From Endocalyx cinctus (lineage: Eukaryota > Ascomycota > Sordariomycetes > Amphisphaeriales > Apiosporaceae), in the NCBI GenBank assembly GCA_001600455.1, contig BCKC01000008.1:531345-595344 (forward strand): a stretch of 64,000 nt of DNA, given 5' to 3'. Numbering within the stretch: position 1 is the first letter of the stretch; each line of letters starts with the position of its first letter. Both the position numbers and the translations under genes were made by a program. Below the pieces are notes generated by a model. The model saw nothing but the letters and a program-made list of their open reading frames with translations. It did not search any database and was not told the DNA's origin. Below, one piece after another: positions 43,838-57,599 of this stretch.

Positions 43838-46800
43838 TTAAAGACTCATCGTTAACCATTCCCATTCTTGAGGTCCCGCACCCGCGCCCGGATTCATCAT
43901 TCCGCTAGCGGGACCACCCGACATGCCCACCATATTCGGCATCATTTGACGCTGCTGCGCCATCGAAAAGTTACTGGCCATGTGTAGGCCGTTTTGGTTC
44001 GGTAACGACATAAATCCGTTCGCGGACCCGATCGATCGAGCTGCCTCGTTCGATCCAGTCGAGTTCTCGGGGCTATCGACTTCCATAACTCCCGCTTCGC
44101 CAAGTCCACCACTCTTGCTGCTACGTCGTTGACGCTTCGAAGACCCGGAAGAGCCGATGTTACGAGGAACGGAGGACGACGCGCCTGGTCCAGGCATGTT
44201 CTTGGGTGGCGCCGCTGCAATCGGAATGACCCCCTTAGCCCCCGCCGCACCAGACGCCGAACCTGCGTAACTAGGTGTGCTACCTGCCGTATTACCACCG
44301 GATCCGCTGTTAGGGCTTTCGCCGTCGTTATTCACGCTGTCAGCTCCCGTTCGAGCGGGCGGCGTCGTCGCTTGCTGCGCCGTGGTAACATTGATTGTTG
44401 TCGGAATAGTCATCGTCGAGTTTTTCCGCGAACCAGGCCCGGAACTAGTGCTCGCCGCGTTACCGCCTTTCTTAGACGCCCTGGTACTTGTTCCGCCGAC
44501 CGGTAAGTTTGCGCCCGAGCCACGATTGCGCTTTTTAATCACATCAGTCTTCAAGCTCAGGGGTCGAACTACGCCGTGAAGCTTCAAAAACAGCCCGCAC
44601 GCATTACAAAGCGGCTGTCCTTCGGGATTTCGTCGCCATAAGGGTGTAGTTTGAGTGAAACAGTTCGTACAAGTTGTCGGAGTATTGCCTTCTCCCTGAC
44701 CGCCCGCGGCAGCCTGTAAATTGCTAGTAGAACCATGCCGAGAACCGGGAGGAGAAGAAGGACGGCTGGGAGCAACAGATGAGAACCCGGACATGTTACC
44801 CGACACATCTGCTGGAGGCGAGTTAGGATTCGACTGAGCTAGCCTATCAAATGGATTACCCCGACCACTCATCGGTGTCGAGGCGTTGCGCGGTATTTTT
44901 TGTCGCTTATCCCCAGCGTTGCGGAACGACTGAGATCGCGGCAAATTACCTTGCCCGTCCCAATCTCCAGATTCGGCGTAATCTGTCGTAGTCGTGCCTC
45001 CGATAGTCACCTGCTTGCGCGGCGGGCCTCCGGGATACCGAGCAGCTTGGGTGCTGAATTGCCCAGGTAAGGAGGCATCCCAACCTAGCGGGTTGCTATT
45101 CATATCCATACCCGATTCGTCATTGGGCGAGAAGCCCTGATGTAATCCACCCATGTTACGATCCGCGAAGGCACCACCGTCTTCATCCTCGTTGTCGGAA
45201 TCGGCTCCGAAGTTGAACATGTTATCCTGCATCATGCCCACACCCGGAGAGCGGGCTGGCTGATCGGGTTGGAAAACTTGGCTCGGATCGACGTGGCCAA
45301 AATTGGGCGTCGGGGCAAACGCAGAAGACGATTCGGGACCGGTGGTCGAAGGTGTGAACATGGAATTCCCGTTGGGAGGGTACATGAATTGTTGGCCCAT
45401 TTGATTACCCATCGACGGCGGGCCCTGGCGAAACCCTTGTGGTCGATGATGGCGCATATCCATCGATCCAAAGAACATTCCCTCATTCTCGGCCAGAGGA
45501 TGAGGCGTAGAGACGGCAGACTGATACGCTGACCCAGGCGGAGAATAATAATCTTGGCCGTTCATGGAACCCGAAGGAAGACCATGTTGGCCATACATAT
45601 TGGAGAATGGGCCATGGGACACCATAGGCGAGGTGGAGGGCGAGAAGGAGAAGTTCTGCTGGAAGGGCCCGGCCGAGGTGATGATCGGATCGTTTTCCAT
45701 AGCAAAAGTATCAATAGGAAATGGGACGGTAGGTTGCTGAGACATGTGATTGACACCAACTTGGTTAGGAGTAGTGGAATTATCTAGAGAATATTCATTA
45801 AGATCAGAGTCTGCGTCCAGCTCATTACCAACAGCGCTGCTGTTGAGAGCGGAAACATGAGGGGAGAAATTGGCAGGACGCTTGAGGTTTCGGGTCTAGG
45901 TGGGTGGTTAGTTATCTTTTAAAGTATCCGCAGCTGGAGATAACGATGCAGGAGGATGGGTAAAAGCTACAAGGGTCTATCTATACTGGGAATAGGATAA
46001 GTGCAGTAAGGATGTTTGGCCAGGCATGGCCATTGGACGACCCTGTCAACGTAGTAATGAAATGAATTGAGGCGAATGAAAAATAAAATAAAAATAATAT
46101 AATATATATAAAAAATATGTATAAAAAAATAAACTTACTCGACTCTCATCGATACTAGTTTTTCGATGATTTCTAGGAACATAACCAAACTCATCTCGAT
46201 TCCTCTGTTGAGGAACTGGTACCGACTGAGGAACGAAATGTTGCGACGAGGACTTGCGTGACTTGATAGGAATGGCGACAGCCGAGGGATTAGCAGGTTT
46301 ATCAGCTTCTTGTTTGTTCATATCTGGCGATGGCGTCAATCCGGCCGGTGTCGCAATGTTATCGGTAAATATGAAATCGTCCAAATTCATCGGATCAGGT
46401 TGCAGGAAGCTGTGGTCCATAGATTTTTTCAACTGGGCGATACCGCTTGGTCCATTGGCAACAGTTTGAGTCTCGGTGATTTCCATGATGTCGTTCTGGT
46501 GAGAGGTATCGCTGTAGATTTGGATATATGAGTATAAATCTAGAGTTATTTGCCAAACGCAGAATATATACTGCAACATACCTGGCCTCTTCTTGTTTCT
46601 TTTGTTTCCACAGGTTAACGTGCATCATGCGCCATGACAAATTTTCCATTCGCTCTTGACTAGGAAGATTTTGTTTCGTCTTCTTGAAAAATTTCCAAAT
46701 TTGTGTTGCCAATGGGTCGTCTTGCTGCATCTGTTCTATACTATCATTGTTCGTTCCGAGCATAGCATTTTCCAAGCTTGGGAATATAGAGGTCTTTAAT

Positions 46801-47045
46801 AAATCGATCTGGGCCGGGCTATTTCTTGTTTTTAGATCTAAATTGAGTTCTTGCATGCGCAAGTCGCCAGGGCTGTTGTTTTTGTCGTCGTCGGTCTGTG
46901 CAGGTTTGACACTTTGCCCGCTATCTATCGAGTTGGACGAATCATCGGGCCTTCGAGGGAAGCGAAAGTCGTGTTCTGTTGTTGTCGGGTTCATCTTCGT
47001 CGATGGACTCGTGGTCGATATCGGTGATGATGTATTGGCGGCCAT
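43838..47045 (-). CDS. areA: Global nitrogen regulator, GATA factor AreA/NIT2
   Basis: Exons 47045-46582, 46511-46139 and 45895-43838 give 964 aa, between AreA (about 880) and NIT2 (about 1040). Conserved blocks: EHDFRFPRR near the N-terminus, [26 protein letters not shown] (the DUF1752-type segment), [25 protein letters not shown], and a single GATA finger, [19 protein letters not shown] (about 688-712, C-x2-C-x17-C-x2-C), with the basic tail [17 protein letters not shown]. The very end, WEWLTMSL, is the stretch bound by the repressor NmrA in Aspergillus. The protein activates catabolism of secondary nitrogen sources when ammonium or glutamine is scarce, binding HGATAR sites. One AGATAA lies about 860 bp upstream (47905). 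A 5' leader exon with its own upstream frame ending at the donor near 47392 is likely but not proved. Confidence 0.95.
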
Positions 47046-48360
47046 GTTGTACAATAAGAAAAATTAACAGGTTCCCTTTCTTTCCCCCCCTTTCGTTACA
47101 AGCTTGGTCGGATGCGTATGTTCTTTCGTATTACGACTATATTCCCCACGTCCCAAGCTTCGGCTGTAAGCCGTTCCTTACCCAATCCGAGCGCTCTTCG
47201 CTCAGCAGAGTTAAGTTATAAGGGAAAAGAAGGGAGAAAATTCTTTAAACTCAAAGCTAAGGTGAATAAAATAGTTCACGGTTCGCAGCTAAGAAAGACA
47301 AATCTTTCGACATAGACATAAGTCAGATCTGTAGCGTGGCGTCGTTCAAAAAAAAAAATTATTAGGTCCAGAATTCAAAGAGACTGACATACAGAGTTGC
47401 GTCGCACCGAATTAAAGGCGGGTGATGTATTTGGTTTCTGGCTATGGACGAAACTCGGTGGAGGAGCAGGTTGCAGAAGCATGCTCAACTGGGGTAGGTT
47501 TGGAAGGTTCAGATGCAACTCTGAGTGGATGAATAGCGGGTCATTAAGGCAATTTGGTTCGGCTTTGCTTGGGTGACATGGGCAAATGCGCCAAAAAAGA
47601 AGCCTAAGTGAGGTGAAGACGGTAAATGCTTGTCTTTCTCTGGTTTCTCTCTCTCTCTCTCTCTTTTCCTTCTCGCCTCGCTGAGAAGAACTGTTTAACA
47701 AGTATAAAGTACGTTAAAAAAAATACCCTTGGGGGTCACGTAGTGTACACTACCATGCCTTACCAGAAGCACGACTAACAGAACATCACCGCCAATTATG
47801 GGTTATGGGTTATAATGGTATGGTATATCTGGATCTTTGTTGCTAAAAGACGACACTAGTCTCTAAATAAGTTAAAATAATAGGAATTGCCCGGGACCAG
47901 ACCCAGATAATGTACATGTAATGGGTGGCAGAAAGCGGACATGGCTGAGATGGTGTGAGTGGTGTGTGGTAGTGTAGGGGAGGAGTTTTTTTTTTTTTTT
48001 TTTTTTCAAACGAGGATTCCTCACATGTTGCTGGTTGGGAACCTTGAACATTGTCCACACTAGTTGTAGGGTCCCGGCCTAACCCTGTCGAGATTTTACA
48101 GGGTATTCCGCCAATCTAATGACGATACCGACTTGGTTACGCAGTATAATTTTCGAACTGGGGGGCTTTGAAGGAGAGGGGGTTCTCTTTACAGGTGCCT
48201 CCGCACTTAAAGTTTCTCTTAGCACCTCTTGAAGCGAGACAGTACTTACAAGGGGTTAGATCTGCGCCGAGATTATGACTTCTAGTGGGGGGAAAAAAGA
48301 CCGACGTCGCTTGGGTGCGCGAAGCGGTGCGAAGGAGCTGGTATAATTTTGTATTATTCC

Positions 48361-48362
48361 TT

Positions 48363-48395
<33 letters not shown>
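48361..48395. repeat. T9-A26 homopolymer junction
   Basis: A run of nine T followed directly by 26 A, able to pair on itself, in noncoding DNA. Confidence 0.95.
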
Positions 48396-48880
48396 CCAAT
48401 TTTAATCCGTATCCTTTTTGTATACTAAACTATGTATATCCCAAAACAAATTTAACATTTAACAAAATTAAAATAAAAATAAAATAAATTTAGTATAAAA
48501 AGGAAAGGTCTAGGACATGCATGGGTCTTATACAAAGTAACTGATTTCAACGGTCCCAAACATGGATATGGTATACTATACTGGGTTTCTCTATTGATGA
48601 TGATGACGACAACATGTTAAACAGATGTTGTAGAGTTAATTCTCTCTCTCTCTTTTTTTCTCTCTCCCTGTGAGACGGAATAGGACATCATCATCATCAT
48701 ACGTTGAAAAAGGAACAGATGATACATACCAAATACAGGCAAAATTAGCATCAAACTAGCCAGGAATGAAGGGGGAAAAAAGGACATAAAACGTAGTGAG
48801 TGGAAGGACGCGGAGAAACTTTGGTGGCCATTAATTCTCTACACTAGTGTACGTATGTACGTATTCCCATTTCCATCTCG

Positions 48881-48904
48881 ATGGATGCATCAATGGATGC
48901 ATCA
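48881..48904. repeat. Direct repeat ATGGATGCATCA x2
   Basis: Two perfect adjacent 12-bp copies; each contains the palindrome ATGCAT. Confidence 0.95.
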
Positions 48905-51900
48905 AGGTGGAGGTGAGGTAGACTTAGGTGTGTGGATTAAGGGTTGAGATTCCCGTGGTTTTTTTAACTTGTTATTGTTAGGCAGTAAGTACTGAGATAG
49001 TATTGGATACGTACAAGCTAAGTACACTACAGTATTACGCTTATTACACTTATTACGCTACACCAGAAGAACTGGCGGGTCCGTGCCGTTCTTAAATAGC
49101 TCCACCGTATTTCCGTCATATGTGCCAAGTACAGTTAACTGGAAATACACTAAATACTATGCGCAGGGCAGCTTGTATTCTATACTACAGTACTCTGTAC
49201 CAGGTAAGCAGTTAAGTCCTCCTAGCGATGCCCTAGCTTTGCCCTACGTAGTAAAGAGACACATCGTAGTGCGTACGCTACTGACAAAAAGTCAACTATG
49301 GCGGGCTTTTTACTCAAGGACCACTGTACCTAGGCAGTTAGTATAGGTACTTAAGTACTTAATCCTTAAGCTTAAGCAACACAGACAGTGGATCAAAAAG
49401 AAATGGTTAAAAAAAAAAAAGAAAAAGAAGATACACTCGTGATGCTTACGTATTTTACTATGTATACAAGTATATATAACCTAGAGTATATTTGGCATAT
49501 ATTGTACGAAGTAAATTCACACAAAAAGAAAAAAAAAAAGTTTGGAGAATGGAGAAATTATATTAATTAGACGCATCTCTTTTACTTGTACGACATACCT
49601 CACGTACAAGTAAACTCCTTAGGTATGTACATAGTACGGAGTACACATGCTCTAATACATACCTAGGTATATATACGCACAACTGGGATTCCTTGACTTT
49701 TACATTTTTTAATAAATAACATATTCAAGCTGATCACATTTATGCAGGGCACTGCACACTAATGGTGCAAGGGGTCTTATATACAAGGCCCGATTCGTTA
49801 TATGCGAGAAGCCACCTGAAGTGGAACATCCATATACCTAGGTAAAGTATACTATACCATCCTACTCCGTACTCTCCGTCTATACCCACGAGAAAATTAC
49901 AACTTCACAGGTAATCCCTTCTAGAAGCTCAATCTAGGCCCCAACTTCAGCAAATCAACATCTACGTAATAAAACTTTACTCTGTATACTTATTTATTAT
50001 TTCTTGCCATGTGCCTTCACCCCACGCTCAGCTTAGGAAGAAGTTAAATGACCTTCTATTCTTGAGCAATTTCAATCAATCTGTCTGTTACCCAAGTCTC
50101 ACCCACTCACCAACTCGACCAGAGAAGATATAAAAATAAAAATAACAATCGATAAGTCTGAAGTTTTTGAACCGCTGATATCCTATTCACGTTATGATTT
50201 ATTCCGATGTGATACGAATACTATCCATGGGGATGTACGTACTGGAGATATCTCAATGGATCAATCTTTCAACGTTATGCGTCAGGTGATAGATTCATTA
50301 CAGATCCAAACATAGAAATAAACCATCATACACTACACCAAGCAAGAAACAAAAAAGAACCTGAATTTTGTCAGCTGTATAAATTCTGCTCCAGAATTAA
50401 TAAATCCGTACCACGATTTTCCTTGTTCGCTCCTCGTTGCCCGTTATGTTATCATAGTATACTACTAATAGTCTACTACACAGTACACTATGAATATAGT
50501 ATACGTCCCAACTAAGCGGGTAGGAAGGCGGTAAATAAAAACATAATTAAGAAAACGAAATAACCTATGGGTTCTTCCGTACGCTACACTACATCGTGGG
50601 AAATGGGATAAACAATTAAAAAAAACGTTGCAAGGAACCCACGCGGGATCGAATCCCCCTTCGACCGTTCCTACGCGCGTCATTCTCTCGTTTCAATACA
50701 AATCATCTTCCCAAAATCTCACCGCGCGTGTACAATACGGTCGCATGTACCATGGTTCGCAGTCGATCACGGAATTATATGGTATAAAAAAAAATCTTCA
50801 TAATTCCGTCTTGTCTTTGTCTCTTACCTCTAGCCGCTCGGCTTATCCCACTTGAGAGCGTTAGAGGAAAAAAAAAAAAAAAGAATTGCCACATCGTGGG
50901 TTTTTCCATCAAGTCTATATAGGCCGAGTACCGCCGAGTCAAGAATTTCCATTTTGTTTCACGATAGAAAAAGCTCCCGAATCTGATGGACACTATGCAG
51001 CAAGCATGTTAGTTGGGTTCTCAACACGATCTAGTCCCTGCTCATCTTACAATAGTTCAGCGTTCGCACCGAATAACTGGGCATTGGAGTATCTCGCAAG
51101 TAGAGGCTACGTACAGGCTGAGTCAAGTAACCCGAGAGGGGGGGCTATTGACAAGGTCAAGGATCTTGTTATTGCAGGTATTGTGATGCTACTCAAACCC
51201 CCACATTCAACGAGTCCTTCAGGGTTGGCCTTCCGAATGAATTAATACGAGTCACGAGTCACGAGCCACCTGGTGAACCGAACACCCAAACCTGTTCCTC
51301 TTTGTCCGCTCTTTAACTGTTTATGCTTAGTTATATGGCGAGGTTTGCGTAGTGTACAAAACAAGTCTACGCCGCTGATCGAGCCTCCTTCAGTATACTT
51401 TGTCTCAACATCGTCCCCGCTAATGTATATCTTTTCCAAGCACGGATAGGCTGAATTATACAATACTTTGTGCTTTGCTTAGATATTCGGTTGGTGTAAC
51501 TGGGCTTACTGGCTAAAAATCAGATGTAGATGATGATGGTGAGACCGCGCTTAAGGGGGATAGTGGTACATTATGCGGGCATGTCAATTCCAGTGGCTTT
51601 TTTTTTTCTTTCTCCATATATGTATGTGCTGCTGTTTTCGGATGAGCGGCTCAGTTTACTCGTGGTTTGCACTTCGAAGAAGAATGCTCCTCGATTACCA
51701 ACCGTATTGAGCAGTTAGTCATGAGGACTTGCCTTGCTTGATGTTACCTTTTGACGTGAGCATAATCGCTTATATGAACCTACCTACTCGATAGGTTCGA
51801 TCATTAACCGCCCAGACCTCGACCGTTCAAAGGGCGAATGAAAAATAAGGCCTCGAAGTGTACGTGTGCATATAAGGTAAATATGTAATACTCATCTTAA

Positions 51901-52048
51901 GAGATCTTCAGCCTTGTCGGCACAGTTAGGTTAGATGTTGATACTAGCTGGGTAACGATTGGCATGTGATGAGAGTGGTCCGACTGCTCGGCGCCCCTCC
52001 CCTTCTGCTACCCATATTCTATATCCAAAAGGCCTCTTTACGATGTAA

Positions 52049-52372
52049 TTAATACCCTGCCAGCCGGTTAGAATGAAAGACATTGACCAATAAATCGTAA
52101 AGATTTGCTAATGTACGTAATCCTTCAATAGTAATGAGTCTCTTTGGTTCATCGCCAAGGTCTAAATAAGAGAGGCTCCACCATCTTGCCGTGTTGTCGG
52201 TGTCGTTACTCTTCATGGTTAATTTATACGCTATGACCAGTAAAGAAAAACCCAATAACACGAACCAGATCTTAATAGTCTCTTGTTTTTTTCTCCGAAA
52301 TGTTACTATACCTCGTATGCACGCTGTTATAAGTGAAATAAAACAGCTGATAATTTCGCCTCTCGTCGACAT
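52049..52372 (-). CDS. Possible small membrane protein (107 aa)
   Basis: The frame has an ATG in good context, an amphipathic N-terminus (EIISCFISLITACIRGI), a basic patch (TFRRKKQE), a membrane helix (IWFVLLGFSLLVIAYKL) and a soluble tail with RWWSLSYLDLGDEP. Composition is more protein-like than surrounding frames. No family is recognised and no neighbour supports a role. It may be a relic. Confidence 0.22.
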   Translation of the reverse strand: MSTRGEIISCFISLITACIRGIVTFRRKKQETIKIWFVLLGFSLLVIAYKLTMKSNDTDNTARWWSLSYLDLGDEPKRLITIEGLRTLANLYDLLVNVFHSNRLAGY

Positions 52373-55367
52373 TTTTTCCTTTTGTTACTACCGGCGTAAT
52401 GAAGAAGGATTCGGTCAAATAGACTTTTTCACGTAGGAAGAGGCATGGGGGTTAATTCATAATACGCGCCCATTTTACGACACTATATCCTCCCCACACG
52501 GTGGATCAAACTCACGTTCAAGAAGCAGGTTCGAGACAGGTTTAACGCCGCCACGTTCCCCATCCAGTCCTTTTTGGCGGCAGCGAATCCTGGAAGCTTC
52601 CGAACTTTGTTATCCTTCCAGTAATGACTCGTTTCGCCTTTAAACCCTATACGAAAATGTCCCGGAACGAATTCAAAAAAGAAAACCAAACCTGCCTACC
52701 GTCGGACCTTTTGAGAGTTGTATTTGCGCAATTTGTCGGGCTAGCAAACAACGTATGTATCGTGATGTTCAGGAATCTATATTATGTAGGTAGTGCGAAA
52801 GAGTGTCGACAAGTAAAGAGGAGGAGGAGGCACTCCGTCGCATCTTCGATATAGGTAGGCATACACGTACACTACATACAAGCATACATGCAGGCATACA
52901 ATACATCCCTCCATACGCATACATACATACATATAACAACCATGATGGGTTATATACATGTACGACATGTACGTACGTACTTGCATCACGCGGCTCAGCT
53001 TAATTAGCCGTTCTATTCATCTTGAAATATGTCACGGTCACGGATCAGGGTTCAAGTGGGATCTGGGGGTGGTGGTACTGTGCAACTTCATATAACGAAT
53101 TCGTACACTTCTATACTAGGCTGGTAATAGTAAGGGTAACTAACGAAGTTAAAATACATATATATGTGAAATATACACATATAGCATAGTAGAAGTGAAA
53201 AAAGATGCAATGCAATGTGAAGAAATAAAGTACACTTGTAATGTAAAGCCCATCTTCGGTTCATCTATAATACATATACATATAATACTATGTTATGTCG
53301 TGTAATACAGTATTATTCTTCTTTTTTACCAACATATTATTAGAACGAATGGGAAATGAGATGCGGCCAAGCTCGATCGAGTCTAGACCATCATTTCACG
53401 TCCTTTTCGCTCTCCCTCTCCCTCTGGCAGGCAAATGTGGGAATGCAGGTCGTTTGTGGTATTATACGCTACTATACTATATGTATACTATGGAACCGTA
53501 CTAGGTTTAAGTTGTAATCCAGACAGGCATTGCGGCATTTACCATTAAGTTATATGATGGCATGATGAACGTCGATTTCGGCGTTGATTTCCCGTTTTAG
53601 AAACAACCCCATATTCTAGCTCCAGCGGCGCCCAGGAATAAGTCCAATGGTCGAAACGAAACCGCGTGGGGGTTTACCAGTACTACCCTGTCGGAAGATG
53701 GCACAGGGAGAGAGGAACGGGGGGCGCCTTGGAGCGAGAGAGAGAAAGAGGGAAAGAGAGAGAGATTTTCGATCAAGGAGGAGGAGGAGGAGTAGGAGGT
53801 AGGTGGTGTGGGTGGTGGTAGTGTAGTAGTGAAAGAGGAGGAGGGAAGGGTGGTCACAAACGGCCGCACAACCCGAAAACAGGGGACTTTCGATTTTAGT
53901 GTGGGGGGGGAAAGTATCCATCTGGTAATAATTATTAAACCGTCGCATGTCAGCCAGAAAAAAAAAAACAATATATCCCACGCCTTGTAAGGAAAAATCC
54001 GTCACTTACAGAATTGCGCGCGAATGATCAATAGCCGTTGTTTATGTCCGAACCACGAGGATACATGTGGGATGTCGAATTGGGTACTCTGAATAACAAA
54101 AATCCAACTGACTTACTTGCCCTTCTTAATTGACGAAACGAGCGCATCCTGGAAAGCGTCGGGTGGGTGGACGAGACGCGGGCAGAAACTTACATTGCCA
54201 CCATATAACGTTTTAATATTAATCTACGTATATGTACAATATAGAGAGCAACACAAGACGGACTCCATGCACTTCTTCCTGGTAATCCTATTGAAAATAC
54301 CAGTATTTCATCTTCTGTAGCAGGGCCTGAATTAGAAACCTACTGCGTAGAACAGTTTCTACATGGAATCACCAGATACAATTATCGATTAATTACCGTG
54401 GTTCTACATATACGTAGGAGAGTATGGTCAATCAAGGAGTGATGAAATAGTCACTTTCTACTTGTGCTGTCATTTCGCAGTTAACCCATGTGTTGTTCGT
54501 ATCAAGACGATTAATAACAGTAAGATCTAACTATCTCAACGACTTTTTCAAACTTTCAAACTCTTGAGAGAAAACTATATCAACGGTGGGTTCTTTTTTT
54601 TCACCTTTGACCGTTTATTTGTCTTTCCTTACGTCTTATCTGGTCCAATCCGACCCTTGGTTGGAGAAACGTCGGTTGTATGGAAGGACGACGGTCCCTA
54701 TCAGGGAGCCTAATATAGTAGGTTGGCACGCGCGCACCTGGGTAACATTGATTAAACTGTCCGTAATTGTAGAATATCTTTTTGTTTTGTTTTTTTTGTT
54801 TTTTTCTTATCTATGGTATTAAATCATTATTTGACTTTTGTCTCCTCTGCTAAATATAAGTTATGCCAAATCCTCTTTTACCGCCAGCTTTGTCCTCAAT
54901 GAAAGAGGAGTCCTTTACCCGTTATCTCGGGCTTCAATCTGGCTAATAGTGAGAATCAAAAATCAACATTGAACAGTTTGCCTCGTGATCAGAAACCCAA
55001 AACCTTTGCCTCTTGATTCTATTATATCTTACTCAACGAATTATTGAAATTGATATATCTGTGTAACTTTTGTATCAATATGATGCCTCGGCCTATAATT
55101 AGATCGGATGCGGCTTTGGGAGCCGGGTTCGACACCCAGTTCCTTTGTTCGGTCCATTGTCGACAGCGGTCCCTTTGTGCAGGAGGTCGATAGAGGCGGG
55201 ATGGACTCTAGGAAGAATGACAAAAGCATCATGATGCGCCGCTTGTGCTGTCCCCCGAAACTCTTAGGTAGGAACTTGCATTCAATATGGCTAAAAATAT
55301 ATACGTATTTGTATATACGATTTTCGAGTCGAGAAGACTACATCCGATATCCGATTGATCACACACG

Positions 55368-57599
55368 ATGATGATACCTATCGAGACGGGGTTCGATACA
55401 AACCGATTTTACATCAGAGCACTTCTGTGGAGTGGTCTGCTATTTGGTTCTTCACGATGTGAAGATGCAAAGTCGGAAGTGCTGGTCTTGGGGACTCCTG
55501 CTGTTATAATGTCCACGATCACGATCACGACGACGATAACGTATTACCAACCACAGGTCCCCGGCGACCCCGCATGCCGATTTATAGGGTGTTATGCAGA
55601 GCCGGGTGGGGCAGATTCGGATGCAAATATATTTGGTAATAAGGAGCAATATACCCATGTGGAGACTATCCCGCCGAAGAATATGACGATAGACGCTTGC
55701 ATAGAGGGCTGCGTATCGCTTTCGTCTCCAAATAAGGGTTCAAAGAATTATGCATTCATCGGGCTCAAGAATGGGAAGTACGTAATGAATATAGGACTAA
55801 CTCATCCACTTTTCTAAAAAAAGGAGAAAGCTGCTGACCAAGATTCTAGCGAGTGTACATGTGGCTTCAGCCTCTCCAACGATGCGCAGAAGGTGTCAGA
55901 CGAGAACTGCAGGGTACCCTGCTCAGGTAACCCTGAGATATTTTGCGGGGGAACTAATAATGCCGCCGTATACAATCTCGGAGTTCCCTCCGGCGGCGAC
56001 GTTGGCGGCGGTGGGTCAGCCTCTAATACCAATGACGCACACAGCACACCCGATATACCTAGCCCACATGCCGCGGCCGCGGCGGCAGTATCAACTGTAG
56101 CCGCATCATCACAAAGCGGTAATAAGGAAATGCCAAATAGCTCAGGCGAGATAACCACGTCCACCTTGCCATCATCAGGGACGAAACCAAAACCGAAAAC
56201 GACGAGCTCTTCCTCGGAGAGTGCTAACCCGCACAGCAGCGACAAGACCTCCGACAAAGACGGACAACCAGAAAAGGGGAAACCCCAATCGGAGACGGCG
56301 GTATCGTCGTCGTCGTCGGCGGCACCACCGCCGGGATCGCCGCCGCCTCCGGCCACCTCGTCGACCATCGCGGCCGTGACGGGCAGTTTTTCCGGCGCCA
56401 TTATCCTGAGCGCTTTCCTCCTACTCTTCTTCCGAGCCTACCGGCGGAACAAGAAGCGCCAGGACGCGCACGTGAAGGCGGTGACCGAGCGGCGGAGCCG
56501 GCCGCAATCGCGACATTCTCTCCGCAACGTCCCGAGCCCGATCGATACCGGCGGCGGCGGCCGTTTCGAGCGCGACGAGGAGGACGGAGAAAGGGGAAAT
56601 GGTCCTTCGGACGCTAGGAAACCCGATCTAAGGCTCACGGCCGAAGGAGAGCTGGTCCCTACCACGCCCGCTCTCGAATCCGGCCGCGCGCGCTTTCCGG
56701 GCTTGCACTCGCGGCTGGGCGCCTCGGCCTCAAACACCGACGGGAGGGAGAGTCTATACGACACGCTGATGGAGGAGGTACGGGGCGGGCCGATCGACCG
56801 AGAAGGGGGAGGAGATAGGATAAAATTGGGAGGCGCAGGAGGGGCGGCGAGTTCGGGGGTGCAGTGGCGAGGTTCTATCAGCGGCGGAGCCAACGGTACG
56901 ACGGACAACAATAGAAATGATTATGTCACTCATCCGGAGCCCGCCGCGCACGTAGACGGTTTGGGCGATCGCGCCTGGCACAGGCGCAAACTCTCGACGT
57001 CGTACGAGCCGATCGTGCAGCAAGGTCCCGCGGGCGGACCGCCTTCCTCGCCTCTGCCGCCCGCTCCTCTACGGCCGCGCCGCTCTTTCGACACGATCGA
57101 CTTTCCGGAATCGGCGGCTGGGAATCTGGGACCGGAACGGGAGGGTATCCACTACGCTATAGGGGCGTTGGCCAGGAACGACAATACCAAAAATCACGGA
57201 CGTTCTCTGACCAGAAAAGTCCCCGCGTCGATCAAGATTCAAAACCTTCAGCGACAGGAGACGAAAGTAGAGGAATCTCCCATTTTAGGCATGCCTCAGT
57301 ACAGAGCCGGAGTTTCGTCTTACGGCAGTCCGGTACTACCCCCTATCGCGCCGGGAGAGAAGTTCGATTCTCGACAGTGGCGGGGCACGATATATGCCGA
57401 AGATGGCGAGATTGGTCAGCATTTCAATCGCTACGGACGCAAGGTTGACGATGATGCGGGATCACCAATGTCCGTAACCACTATAAGTACAGATATCTTG
57501 TTTCCGGACGACGAAGAGGCGGAGGAGGTAGAAAGGGAGGGAAGCAAAAAGGGAAAGTTTGAGGGCCAATCTCCTTACACATCAAAGCCCTCAGTGTAG
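55368..57599 (+). CDS. WSC-domain cell-surface sensor-like protein
   Basis: Exons 55368-55777 and 55850-57599 give 719 aa. After a hydrophobic N-terminus (ALLWSGLLFGS) comes a WSC domain (about 70-181): CRFIGCY, CIEGCVSL, YAFIGLKNGNECTCGFSLS spanning the intron, and CRVPCSGNPEIFCGG, with the expected eight cysteines. A Ser/Thr/Pro-rich, probably O-mannosylated stalk (about 185-305), one membrane helix (about 308-331, GAIILSAFLLLFF) with a basic stop-transfer RAYRRNKKR, and a 390-residue cytosolic tail follow. This is the layout of Wsc/Slg1 wall-stress sensors that signal through Rho1-PKC, but the tail is much longer than in yeast Wsc1, and other fungal WSC proteins share the layout. The first 35 residues are an odd signal sequence, so the true start may be in an unseen upstream exon. 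Confidence 0.82.

Larger units (their letters stand above)
47046..55367. other. Gene-poor AT-rich region (8.3 kb)
   Basis: Contains the areA promoter and leader (47046 to about 48300), then mostly AT-rich noncoding DNA with many homopolymers, TAGGTAC words (49322-49360, 49610-49675), ACATACAT arrays (52860-52940) and GA/CT tracts (53735-53790). Frames at 50886-51245, 52483-52689 and 53616-54005 have no domain. A tRNA-type B box is seen at 55126-55136 but no cloverleaf can be drawn. There is no intact transposon frame. Confidence 0.5.

Noticed and set aside
46046..46579. Separate protein between the two long areA frames
   Set aside because: It is the middle exon of areA with intron read-through at both ends.
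41647..48006. Poly-A/T runs as retroposon tails
   Set aside because: No target-site duplications or adjacent element sequence could be seen; such runs also occur inside introns.
50628..50690. tRNA-like GGATCGAATCC box
   Set aside because: No A box at the right distance and no acceptor or D stem could be drawn on either strand.
55090..55150. tRNA gene on the + strand with B box GGTTCGACACC and a TTTGGGA loop
   Set aside because: The anticodon-like stem-loop runs straight into the B box with no variable loop, the T stem has a mismatch, and the bases that should form the acceptor stem do not pair. At most a degraded tRNA-like relic.
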